Source: Deltaproteobacteria bacterium (lineage in GTDB: Bacteria; Desulfobacterota; BSN033; UBA1163). Taken from it: a stretch of DNA of 21,224 nt. The notes under the pieces were generated by a model. It was not told where the DNA came from, did no database searches, and saw only the letters and a program-made list of their open reading frames with translations. Within the stretch, counting starts at the first letter, position 1. Every line of letters starts with the position of its first letter. Location of the stretch: contig VGRU01000039.1 in NCBI GenBank assembly GCA_016875255.1, forward strand, positions 1 to 21,224. Direction: 5' to 3'. The translations under genes and the position numbers were made by a program. Below are positions 7,469 to 14,494 of this stretch, piece after piece.

Positions 7469-7678
7469 CTATCTGGTTTCAATAACTCTCCATCTATCTT
7501 TTATCCTCTTATTCCCCATTTTGAATGAATACCTTCTGAGGAGCTCCGGGGTTTGGCAAAACATAATTTCTCCGCTACATACCGACCAATCCCCGACCAA
7601 TTTACAATACCCAAGCCCATTGTCCTCATCGAGACCATTAGAATTTCTGTAAAATGCACAAGATATTTGATGCGACAT
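7469..7678 (-). CDS. Small cysteine-motif protein, complete paralogue
   Basis: 69 residues. From Cys7 it shows C-A-F-Y-R-x13-C-K-L-x3-W-x2-C-S-G, identical in spacing to the truncated protein at the left edge of the window. A fourth cysteine follows in EIMFCQTPELLRR, and the C-terminus is basic (KMGNKRIKDRWRVIETR). The start at 7678 is set by AAGGAGG eight bases upstream; a GTG at 7687 overlaps that ribosome site and is unlikely. There is no signal peptide or membrane span. Four cysteines would suit a zinc or iron-sulfur site, but I do not recognise the family and assign no function. It lies 77 bases downstream of the small gene at 7756-7926, probably in the same transcript. Confidence 0.78.
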   Translation of the reverse strand: MSHQISCAFYRNSNGLDEDNGLGYCKLVGDWSVCSGEIMFCQTPELLRRYSFKMGNKRIKDRWRVIETR

Positions 7679-7693
7679 CTCACTCACCTCCTT
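7679..7693 (-). promoter_or_regulatory. Strong ribosome-binding leader, shared with the left-edge paralogue
   Basis: Minus strand reads AAGGAGGTGAGTGAG then ATG. This near-perfect anti-16S match decides the start at 7678. It differs from the leader at 109-123 at only three positions. Confidence 0.75.
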
Positions 7694-7755
7694 CCGACAT
7701 TACATTCATCCTTTAGTCAAGGAATCGTGCCATTTGACTCGAATATTCAACTTCT

Positions 7756-7926
7756 TCAGGAGAGTTTCGCTTGGCTTCTTTTCACTAAATCCAACACGGC
7801 TGGAACAATCAAAGCCTCCTCCTCTCCCTTGACTTCTTCACAGACCGCTACGATCAGGTCGTAAATAGTGGTGGTTATCTTTATTTTTTTTCCAATCCCT
7901 GGAGAATTCGAAATCGATGGTTTCAT
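7756..7926 (-). CDS. Small conserved-looking hypothetical protein
   Basis: 56 residues from ATG 7926, with AAGGGG eight bases upstream; a longer in-frame version from 7974 would include AT-rich promoter sequence and is rejected. After a short polar start, GKKIKITTTIYDLIVAVCEE leads to a predicted helix-strand-helix unit, with VKGEEEALIVPAVLDLVKRS at the end. I do not recognise a named family. The compact amphipathic pattern looks like a genuine folded microprotein. It is first in a probable two-gene unit with the Cys-motif protein at 7469-7678, and a sigma-54-like promoter lies 37 bases upstream. Confidence 0.7.
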   Translation of the reverse strand: MKPSISNSPGIGKKIKITTTIYDLIVAVCEEVKGEEEALIVPAVLDLVKRSQAKLS

Positions 7927-7962
7927 GCACTTTTCCCCTTCCATTGGTCTTTTAAAATTTAA

Positions 7963-7978
7963 TGCAAATATCATTCCA
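7963..7978 (-). promoter_or_regulatory. Sigma-54-type (-24/-12) promoter
   Basis: Minus strand reads TGGAATGATATTTGCA: GG and GC separated by exactly ten bases, with a perfect TTGCA -12 element and TGG at -24. Transcription would start about 25 bases before the ATG at 7926. It would require an enhancer-binding activator, none of which is encoded in this window. Confidence 0.5.
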
Positions 7979-8303
7979 CCTAAATATTTATCGGAAATCT
8001 GTTAGATTTTAATAAGTGATTTTAATTTACGATCGGAATTCCTTCCCCGGTTGTCAAAAAATGATTCTCGAGCTCTTGTCTCTTAGCCAAAATCTTGACC
8101 TCCGGTTTTTTTTCCAAGAACTATTTATGGTTCACGGGAGACCTGCCTAACACTTCAATAAAATCATAGCCTCCTAAATAAAAGGGAATTCGACACAGTC
8201 TCTTGGAAGGGGGGGGAATTTTAAGAAAGAGCCATTTTTAAAACGGATTCAACAAAATAACGCTGACTATGATGTTCCCTTAGGTCACAGAGGCGCTATT
8301 CCG
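7979..8303. other. AT-rich divergent intergenic region
   Basis: This stretch separates the minus-strand microprotein genes from the plus-strand binding-protein operon. I see no convincing reading frame, tRNA or long palindrome. It contains T-rich and A-rich runs and a G8 tract near 8209-8216. Sites for an activator of the sigma-54-like promoter could be here, but no clear operator is visible. Confidence 0.4.
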
Positions 8304-8333
8304 TTGACAAATCTTTTTCACACCAGTTAATAT
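8304..8333 (+). promoter_or_regulatory. Sigma-70-type promoter for the binding-protein/sensor operon
   Basis: TTGACA (8304-8309) and TAATAT (8328-8333) are separated by 18 bases: a perfect -35 and a near-perfect -10. Transcription would start near 8340, so the AGGAGGGG at 8338-8345 lies at the transcript's 5' end and is probably not a ribosome site. GGGGACACCCC (8342-8352) would form a small 5' stem-loop. Confidence 0.75.
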
Positions 8334-8383
8334 TTTCAGGAGGGGACACCCCCAGGCATTCGAATTTAAAACAATTTTGGAAA

Positions 8384-9478
8384 GTGGCTCTCTTCCTTCT
8401 TTTAATCTTTCAAAATACTCCCTCCATAGCAAAGGAGTCAGTAAAAATCGGCTTTGTGGGGGGCCTGACCGGGAAGCTCTCCGATCTCGGAACAGCAGGC
8501 CGAAACGGGGTCATTCTTGCTGTAGAGGAGAGGAATGCGGCTGGAGGGCTCCTTGGTAAAAAGATTGAACTCCTGACCCGAGATGATAAGCAAGATCCAA
8601 AAGAGGCTATAAAAGTCGATGAAGAATTGATCGGTCAGGGCGTCATCGCCATTATTGGCCACATGACGAGCGCCATGTCCATGGCTGCCAAACCCCTGAT
8701 CGATGCAAAAAAGGTCCTGATGATCAGTCCGACTACCTCCACCTCGGCTCTCGCCGGTCAAAAGGATTTTTTCTTCAGGGTCAATGAAACCATCGAAGGT
8801 GAAGCAAAGCAACTCTCTGAATTTGTTATTAAGAAAAGGGGACTGCGAACCCTCAAGGGGGTTTATGATCTCTCCAACCGTGCCTACACAGAGGATTACT
8901 ACCATCATTTTAAATCCCATTATCGGGAGATGGGAGGAAAGATCCTTGATCCGGAGACCTTCGTCTCAGGTGAGAAAAAAGAATTTTCTTCTATGGTGAA
9001 GAATATCCAGAAGTCAAATCCCCAGGGTCTTTTCATTCTGGCAAGTGCCTCAGATACAGCCACGATATGCCAACAGATTTTCAAGCTTGGATGGAAGGTT
9101 CCTCTGGTTCTCTCAGGATGGAGTATGACGGATGAACTGGCTAGGCTGGGAGGCCGGTCTGTGGAAGGGGTTTTCTCCGTTATCACTTACGATTCCGATA
9201 GCCAGAACCCGCTCTTTCAGAAGTTTTTAAAACGCTTTTCTGAACGTTTTGGTGGTGAGCCCGGATTCCCGGGCCTTTGCGGATATGAGGCTGCTTTCGT
9301 CCTCTTTAAAACCTATGAAGAGGCAAAGGGCAAGGTAGAAAAACTTCCGGAGACCATGATCAAGATTAAGACCTTTCAGGGTCTTCAGGGAGAGATCCAG
9401 ATAGACGAATATGGAGATGCTAAGAGGCCTAAATTCATCACCATCATCCAGAATAGCAAATTCAAGGTGATCAAATGA
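8384..9478 (+). CDS. Periplasmic binding protein, branched-chain amino-acid (LivJ-like) type
   Basis: 364 residues from GTG 8384. A hydrophobic stretch ending in PSIAKE looks like a signal peptide cut near residue 16. The mature part begins VKIGFVGGLTGKLSDLG and continues with GVILAVEERNAAGGLLGKKI, the standard N-terminus of Leu/Ile/Val-binding-like proteins (Peripla_BP_6). SPTTST near residue 125 fits the ligand-site loop. No permease or ATPase genes follow; instead the gene overlaps by four bases (ATGA) a membrane sensor, which argues for a ligand-sensing role over transport. The start is uncertain: GTG has only a poor GGA nearby, and the signal peptide lacks its basic segment, while untranslated upstream codons in frame would encode a plausible one (NLKQFWK) but with no start codon. 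The expected length supports the call. Confidence 0.88.
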   Translation: MALFLLLIFQNTPSIAKESVKIGFVGGLTGKLSDLGTAGRNGVILAVEERNAAGGLLGKKIELLTRDDKQDPKEAIKVDEELIGQGVIAIIGHMTSAMSMAAKPLIDAKKVLMISPTTSTSALAGQKDFFFRVNETIEGEAKQLSEFVIKKRGLRTLKGVYDLSNRAYTEDYYHHFKSHYREMGGKILDPETFVSGEKKEFSSMVKNIQKSNPQGLFILASASDTATICQQIFKLGWKVPLVLSGWSMTDELARLGGRSVEGVFSVITYDSDSQNPLFQKFLKRFSERFGGEPGFPGLCGYEAAFVLFKTYEEAKGKVEKLPETMIKIKTFQGLQGEIQIDEYGDAKRPKFITIIQNSKFKVIK

Positions 9479-10077
9479 AAAGGAAATTCACGCTCAAGCA
9501 AATTTTTATCTTTCTTTTGATCATGATGGTCATCCTTCCCATCCTCCTCGCCGGGTCCTTTACATATTATTTCATCGGAGATCATCTCAAAAAAGAAGCA
9601 GAAAGGGAGACTTCCTCTTATGTCCATCTTTTGGGTTTGGAAATTGATTTTTTCCAGACGATGGCCATCCAATCTCTCAACAATATCCTGTCAGCCTATC
9701 AGGAGAAAAAGATTCGTCTTGGAGAGGTATTGATTCGCCTCCCCCATTTTGAGTCCATCTATATCTTGGACAGAGGGGGTAGTGTAGAAGACCTCTTTCC
9801 TTATGACCCGGAGAAAATCGGGACCGATTTTTCCAAAAGACCTTTTTTTACAAGAGTTTTAAAAGAAAATGCCCCAGTCTGGTCTGACGCGTTCATCTCC
9901 CCGCTTACAGGAAATCCGACCTTTCCCATTGCCATTGCCTCTCAAAAGAAGATGATTGTCGGTTTTTTTGACCTTTCTTTCCTCATGTCCACTTTTAATC
10001 TAGTAAATTACCCTGACCTTCCGATCAGGGCATTCTTGGAGGTTACCAATCGAACCTTATCTGACGCTGATGCCTGA
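9475..10077 (+). pseudogene. Membrane sensor (dCache-type) protein, truncated by insertion
   Basis: The 200-residue frame has one transmembrane helix (about 9-32), then a helical stalk (GDHLKKEAERETSSYVHLLG) and an extracytoplasmic Cache-like sensor region (SIYILDRGGSVEDLFPYDPE, RPFFTRVLKENAPVWSD, PTFPIAIAS). In intact proteins this is followed by the rest of the Cache domain, a second membrane helix, HAMP and a kinase or similar output. Here homology ends near residue 195 and the frame stops just inside an IS200/IS605-type element. No remainder of the gene is visible beyond the element (10536-10587), so the insertion came with a deletion. Its start overlaps the stop of the binding-protein gene, so the pair was probably a periplasmic-receptor/sensor-kinase system that is now broken. 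Confidence 0.75.
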
Positions 10078-10451
10078 TATACTTTTTCACCATTTCTGCG
10101 GTTACTTTATCTCCCACACTTGCAGCGTAGTATCCGGCGCTCCAAAGATGGCCCCCCCAATTTCCTCTTGACTTGCGGGAACTCTTCAAAGATGACCTTG
10201 GACGTTATCGCCTTAAAGATACTCACCATCTTTCCGGGCGCCCACTTTGGAGACGCCGAGACAAACAGATGCACATGATCAGGCATCAGCTCCATCGCCA
10301 ATATCTCAAAATCGTTTCCTTCGGCAATTTCGTAGAAAAGTTCTTTGATACGCTGCTCTATTGGGCCAAGCAGAAGGGATTTGCGATATTTCGGTATCCA
10401 AACCAGATGATACTTCAGATCGTAGACGGCATGATGAGTCCTTTTTGGCAT
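10043..10451 (-). pseudogene. tnpA: IS200/IS605 Y1 transposase, frameshifted
   Basis: From ATG 10451 the frame reads HHAVYDLKYHLVWIPKYRKS and later MELMPDHVHLFVSA, which holds the HUH (H-V-H) metal-binding motif of Y1 transposases. At a G7 tract (minus strand; 10152-10158) the frame leaves the family and stops at 10107 after 114 residues. In the next frame the family sequence resumes: WGGHLWSAGYYAASVG, then TAEMVKKYI with the expected catalytic tyrosine, ending at 10043. Restoring the usual K-L-W-G-G needs two more bases, so a 2-base deletion best explains it. As it stands the HUH motif and the catalytic Tyr are in different frames, so the enzyme is inactive unless frameshifting occurs or the G-run is misread. 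Confidence 0.8.
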
Positions 10452-10481
10452 GACCGACGTATATCATATCGCAAATCCCTA

Positions 10482-10500
10482 TGTCCACCTTCGGTGGACA
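10482..10500. repeat. Hairpin 1 at the transposase 5' side
   Basis: TGTCCACC-TTC-GGTGGACA, perfect 8-bp arms with a three-base loop, 31 bases upstream of the transposase start. It is a likely element-end structure recognised by the Y1 transposase. Confidence 0.65.
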
Positions 10501-10510
10501 GTCTTTACAT

Positions 10511-10530
10511 CCCCGACCTTCCGGTCGGGG
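10511..10530. repeat. Hairpin 2 at the transposase 5' side
   Basis: CCCCGACC-TTCC-GGTCGGGG, perfect 8-bp arms with a four-base loop, ten bases beyond hairpin 1. It is followed by TATTACAGAC, which may contain the cleavage/target tetranucleotide (TTAC is used by some family members). Confidence 0.65.
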
Positions 10531-10587
10531 TATTACAGACATAGATAAAAAGAGCAGGGAAGGTGGGGTTGCGGCTCGCTTGTCGGT

Positions 10588-12996
10588 TCAGGCCCCTTTC
10601 GTCTGATCCAATATTTCTCTGACTTTCTTCCCCAAGTCCCGGAAGGATACGGGCTTATGCAGGAGGGGAACCTCTAATCGTTGGGTGAAATATCTCTGGA
10701 CGATCTCTTCACTGTACCCCGATAAGAAGAGGCAGGGCAGATCGGGAGAGGAGGAGACAATATGTTCATAGACCTGTGGACCATTCAGCTTCGGCATGAC
10801 GGCGTCGAGGATGACAAGATCGATTTGGTCCCGACAAGTTGAAAAAATCTCGATCGCTTCTTCGCCATCACGGGCAATCAATACCCGATACCCCAGCCCT
10901 TCCAGGAGGAGTTTAAACAATTCCCGGATCTCTCTCTCATCTTCTGCGATGAGAAGGGTCTCTGTTCCACGCGGGATACTTTCCGAAACAGCCTCCATAG
11001 ACTCCTCGGTAAGGATCTCTTTATGGACAGGGAAGTAGAGATCGAATCTTGATCCTTCACCCGGTTGGCTTGCGACAAAAACATGACCTTTATGCTGTTT
11101 CACAATTCCGTAAACCACTGAAAGCCCGAGTCCAGACCCTTGCTCTCTCGTGGTGAAGAAGGGTTCAAAGATCCTCGACAGCGTCTCCTCATCCATGCCT
11201 TTCCCCGTATCAATGACCGAGATCTGGACATACTCCCCTGGTTCGACAAAGGGGTGTTGATGGGAAAAACCCTCATCGAGCCGGATATTCCGGGCCTGAA
11301 GGGTTAAGACCCCCCCGCGTGGCATCGCATCCCTTGCGTTGACGATCAGGTTCATTAGAATTTGATCTATCGCAGAAGGGTCTGCGAAAATTAGGCTGAG
11401 ACCGGGCTTCAGCTCCACCTTTAACTCGATGTCTTCACCGATCAGTCGGGAGAGCATACGGGATAGATTTCCTACGATGTCTGCCACATTAAGGATCTTT
11501 GGACTAAGCATCTGGCGCCGGCCAAAGGCAAGAAGTTGCCGGGTTAGATCAGACGCTTTCTGTACACCCTCTTCAATCTTTATAAGAGAATCATAGATGG
11601 AGTCAGAGGGATCAAGATTCATCAGGCTCAGTTCCACATTTCCCTGGATCACCATGAGCAGGTTGTTGAAGTCATGAGCCACACCCCCGGCTAACACTCC
11701 AATGGCCTCCATCTTCTGTGACTGAAAGAGCTGTTCTTCAAGAATCTTTCTTTCGGTCACATCCCTGACGATCCCCCGATAGCCAACCGCTTCTCCCTGA
11801 TCATTCCGAATCGTCGTTGCCGTCATCAGGACGACAAGCTTCTCTCCATTCTTCTTCTTCAACTGCAACTCCAGGTCTTTGACAAACCCCTGGTGATCCA
11901 ATAAGTTTCTAACTCTCCCTCTCTCCTCAAGGTTGAAATAACTGTCCTTTTCCATATGGACTTTTAAAAACTCCTCTTTTGATTCGTATCCGAATAACTC
12001 CACACCGGCCGGATTGATGTCAACATATCTCCCTTCTACTGTGCTAATGAAGACAACATCCTTCGACTCTTCGAAGAGGCTTCGATACTTCTCCTCGGAT
12101 TCCTTGAGCAGGTTCTCGGCCCGCTTTCGTTCTGTGATGTCGTTGATGACAAAGATCATCCCTTTCACTTTGCCCTTTTCGTCCTGAAAGACGGAATTGA
12201 TCAAGAGGGTTGGAAACGTACTGCCATCCCTCCTCTTTCCAATACATTCACCTTCCCAATAGCCAGCCTGTTTGAGGGTTGTAAATTCCTGTTCGGAGAT
12301 GATGTCGGCGATCCTTTTCTCCAAAACTTCTTCTCTTTTCCATTGAAAAAGATGCTCTGCAAATCGATTCCAGAAAATGATTCTCCCGCTTAGATCCGTA
12401 GCGATCACCGCATTTCGAACCTGGTCGATCAATGAAGACTGGAAGAACGTCCGTTCTGCCAGTAATTGGTGTTCTGTAAACAATTTCGCATTTGCAATGG
12501 CGCCCGAGATCTGGTCGCTGATATTTTTCGCCAGCCTGAGATCGGTTTGGGCATAGGCATTCGCCTTTTTCGATCTGAGATGAAGAACTCCGATCACCTG
12601 GTTCTTTGAAACCAGCGGGACAGAGATCATCGATCGAAGCCCCACCCGAACCGAATCGGAGAGCCTCTCATCCCGTTCGATCCATTTCTGCATTTTTGCT
12701 CCCTGAATCAACATTCCCTTCCGGCTTTTGACGATCTCTCCGAGAAGCGTCCCGGAGATCAATAGCGTGTCTCCGCGCTCCAAGAGCGGTACGTTAATGC
12801 CTTTCACATAATCGTAGCGGATGGATTGTCCTTCAGAGTCCATCAGTGCGATAGCCATCCGGTCAAAGGGGATGAGTTTCTTTACCGTGGCGGCAAAACG
12901 TTCATAAATCTCTCCAATATCGAGAGAAGAGCTAACGATCCGGCCGATCTCTGCCATGATTGCATTCTCTCTATCTAACCGTTTCGTCTCATTCAT
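10588..12996 (-). CDS. Hybrid histidine kinase, GAF-PAS-PAS-HisKA-HATPase-REC
   Basis: 802 residues, no membrane span. GAF (about 10-175), PAS 1 (185-290), PAS 2 (298-415), HisKA with H441 in GGVAHDFNNLL, HATPase (N553 region, D596-TGKGM, G-box QGSGLGLSV near 619-627), and a C-terminal receiver (E685-D686, acceptor D731, S759, K781). The PAS-C signatures DITERKRAE and DVTERKILE mark both PAS ends. The start at 12996 has AGGA about 10 bases upstream; an open extension to 13077 would run through a sigma-70-like promoter and is rejected. It belongs to the same NtrB-like HDFNN kinase class as two others in the window. It lies downstream of the broken sensor operon in opposite orientation and has its own promoter, so it is probably monocistronic. 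Confidence 0.93.
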   Translation of the reverse strand: MNETKRLDRENAIMAEIGRIVSSSLDIGEIYERFAATVKKLIPFDRMAIALMDSEGQSIRYDYVKGINVPLLERGDTLLISGTLLGEIVKSRKGMLIQGAKMQKWIERDERLSDSVRVGLRSMISVPLVSKNQVIGVLHLRSKKANAYAQTDLRLAKNISDQISGAIANAKLFTEHQLLAERTFFQSSLIDQVRNAVIATDLSGRIIFWNRFAEHLFQWKREEVLEKRIADIISEQEFTTLKQAGYWEGECIGKRRDGSTFPTLLINSVFQDEKGKVKGMIFVINDITERKRAENLLKESEEKYRSLFEESKDVVFISTVEGRYVDINPAGVELFGYESKEEFLKVHMEKDSYFNLEERGRVRNLLDHQGFVKDLELQLKKKNGEKLVVLMTATTIRNDQGEAVGYRGIVRDVTERKILEEQLFQSQKMEAIGVLAGGVAHDFNNLLMVIQGNVELSLMNLDPSDSIYDSLIKIEEGVQKASDLTRQLLAFGRRQMLSPKILNVADIVGNLSRMLSRLIGEDIELKVELKPGLSLIFADPSAIDQILMNLIVNARDAMPRGGVLTLQARNIRLDEGFSHQHPFVEPGEYVQISVIDTGKGMDEETLSRIFEPFFTTREQGSGLGLSVVYGIVKQHKGHVFVASQPGEGSRFDLYFPVHKEILTEESMEAVSESIPRGTETLLIAEDEREIRELFKLLLEGLGYRVLIARDGEEAIEIFSTCRDQIDLVILDAVMPKLNGPQVYEHIVSSSPDLPCLFLSGYSEEIVQRYFTQRLEVPLLHKPVSFRDLGKKVREILDQTKGA

Positions 12997-13026
12997 GAGT
13001 GGGTCATCCTGTGTTGAGTTTGAAGA

Positions 13027-13055
13027 ATAATAAATCAAAACGGATGATGATTCAA
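13027..13055 (-). promoter_or_regulatory. Sigma-70-type promoter of the GAF-PAS-PAS kinase gene
   Basis: Minus strand: TTGAAT (13055-13050), 17-base spacer, TATTAT (13032-13027). It lies about 30 bases before the ATG at 12996. A tandem duplication abuts the -35 box on its upstream side. Confidence 0.6.
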
Positions 13056-13086
13056 GGCACCGCTTATGGCATGGCACCGCTTATGG
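13056..13086. repeat. Tandem 17-bp duplication upstream of a -35 box
   Basis: GGCACCGCTTATGG occurs at 13056-13069 and again at 13073-13086, separated by CAT, giving a 17-base repeat unit. It directly abuts the -35 element of the kinase promoter, where an activator site would be expected. Confidence 0.7.
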
Positions 13087-13298
13087 AGCCCCACAGGCAA
13101 AGACCGTAGTTCCCAAGAAACGCCTCCAAGGGGAAAACATCCCGTACCAGAGGATCAATTCACCCACAGGGAGAACCCCTTCCCGACCGAGGGCAGGCGT
13201 GGTCCTCTTGGTTCGGGATAGAGCAGTGTACAGGGTTTGCGGTTTATCAGAACTATCTTTAAGGAGAGCGGAACCCGGACAGGAAAATTGATAAAGGA
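13087..13298. other. Intergenic region without a convincing gene
   Basis: An open minus-strand frame crosses this stretch, but it lacks a ribosome site, has low-likelihood composition and overlaps the end of the DUF3365 gene. I see no tRNA, clear terminator or riboswitch. Confidence 0.4.
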
Positions 13299-14276
13299 TT
13301 ACATCAAATCGGGATACAGTTTTTTCATGCACTCCGGGCAGATGCCATGGCTGAATTCGGCTTCCGAATGGTCTCTAATATATGTCTCGATCTGGGTCCA
13401 GTAGCCCTTGTCGTCCCGGACCTTCTTGCAGGAGGCACAGATGGGTAAAAGGCCGCTTAACATTCTAACTTTGATAACGGTTTCTTCAAGTTCCTGGATC
13501 AATTTCTCCCTCTCTTCTTCAACCATTCTCCGTTTTAGGTCCTCTCTCTTTATCCGGCCCATACCCCAAAAGATTGCAGTTAGGCCAATCCCCCCTAAAA
13601 GAAGATGGCTCAAGGAAATAGTGCGTATCCGGGAATTCATAAAAACCCATAGGGGCTCCATAGGAATAGATACGCTTATTCCACCCCGAATCTCGCCTTC
13701 CTTACTTCCATAATCGCCATGGCATCTTAAACAATCTTTTCCCGTAATAAGAGGCCTCATCAAACGCATATAATCCTTGCCATTTATCTTCTCAACCGAA
13801 CTCACTTCGGGTTGGCCCAGTTCAAAGGCTTTGAGACCCCTCTCCTCCCAGGGATCGGGAACATTCACGGGATTAACCGGCTTCAAGCTTGTGATATGTC
13901 CCTTGACACCAGATTCTTTTTCTTGGAGTTCATATACCTGTCGGGACATGTATGCTGGATTCATGAGAGTCAAATGTTTCCCAGAGGAAGTGGTGATATC
14001 TCGCTCCGGGTAATGAGAAAGATAGGGATTGGCCGGAGTTTTCTCTGTGACCGCCACATAAACCCCGCCATGTCCCGAACTCCATCTACGATAGAGGACA
14101 TCTTTATCAAAAGAAATCTTTGCTTGAATGTAGGCCTCTCCTAAAGTCATCTTTTTCGTATGATAGATATTCCATGCCAACGATGTAGCTACGACTCCTA
14201 TCCACACCACCACTAATACCCAAGTATAGCGCTCTATCCGAGGATAATGTGGAATACTTCTTCCAGACCCACTCAT
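13299..14276 (-). CDS. DUF3365 (Tll0287-like) haem sensor with C-terminal cysteine motif
   Basis: 325 residues. Membrane helix 1 (about 17-37), periplasmic DUF3365 domain (40-215) with a c-type haem site C182-L-R-C185-H186, membrane helix 2 (219-239), a charged coiled coil (242-272), then a short C-terminal module LPICASCKKVRDDKGYW to HGICPECMKKLYP with C280/C283 and C313/C316. The four cysteines in two C-x2-C pairs suggest a zinc-ribbon-like site. This module is, from memory, a common tail of response regulators and PAS/GGDEF proteins in deltaproteobacteria, with no established function. There is no kinase, GGDEF or HAMP output, so signal from the haem domain must pass to the Cys module or to partners. 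AGAGG lies five bases before ATG 14276. It is separated by about 220 bases from the kinase upstream and about 300 from the one downstream. Confidence 0.88.
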   Translation of the reverse strand: MSGSGRSIPHYPRIERYTWVLVVVWIGVVATSLAWNIYHTKKMTLGEAYIQAKISFDKDVLYRRWSSGHGGVYVAVTEKTPANPYLSHYPERDITTSSGKHLTLMNPAYMSRQVYELQEKESGVKGHITSLKPVNPVNVPDPWEERGLKAFELGQPEVSSVEKINGKDYMRLMRPLITGKDCLRCHGDYGSKEGEIRGGISVSIPMEPLWVFMNSRIRTISLSHLLLGGIGLTAIFWGMGRIKREDLKRRMVEEEREKLIQELEETVIKVRMLSGLLPICASCKKVRDDKGYWTQIETYIRDHSEAEFSHGICPECMKKLYPDLM

Positions 14277-14494
14277 GACAACCTCTTATCCGTTGATCTC
14301 TCCTTCGGTCTTTATCCTGTTGGAAAGGTCTGCTTTTAAACGTGTGGGGTGTGCATCAAAATATTGATCCGTTTCAGAAAGAGCCGGGTTAAAGCCCTGT
14401 CCTTTCTAAGGGGGGGCAATGAAGCCATTCATGCTTGCTCATGCGTAGCCCTGCTCTGTGGGATGGAGGCAAGTTTGGCCAGCAAGAAAAAACG

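Larger units (their letters stand above)
10043..10535 (-). mobile_element. IS200/IS605-family insertion sequence, degraded
   Basis: It contains a Y1 (HUH) transposase gene on the minus strand and, on the 5' side of that gene, two strong hairpins (10482-10500 and 10511-10530) of the kind that mark IS200/IS605 or RAYT ends. No matching hairpin is visible beyond the 3' end of the transposase, so that end may be lost. This family lacks terminal inverted repeats and target duplications, so exact borders cannot be read directly. I place the inner border near 10043-10078 and the outer near 10535. Confidence 0.65.

Noticed and set aside
7710..7740. Possible sigma-54 promoter (minus strand TGGCACGATTCCTTGAC) before the Cys-motif gene
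   Set aside because: The -24 box is perfect, but the -12 part is one base out of spacing and lacks the GC, so it is not called.
13087..13200. c-di-GMP (GEMM-like) riboswitch suggested by CACAGGCAAAG
   Set aside because: Only a short word resembles the motif; the conserved receptor segments and pairing do not follow, and the plus strand has no gene downstream to control.
13081..13332. Open minus-strand frame of 83 codons
   Set aside because: It has no ribosome site, overlaps the end of the DUF3365 gene and shows no recognisable motif; treated as non-coding.
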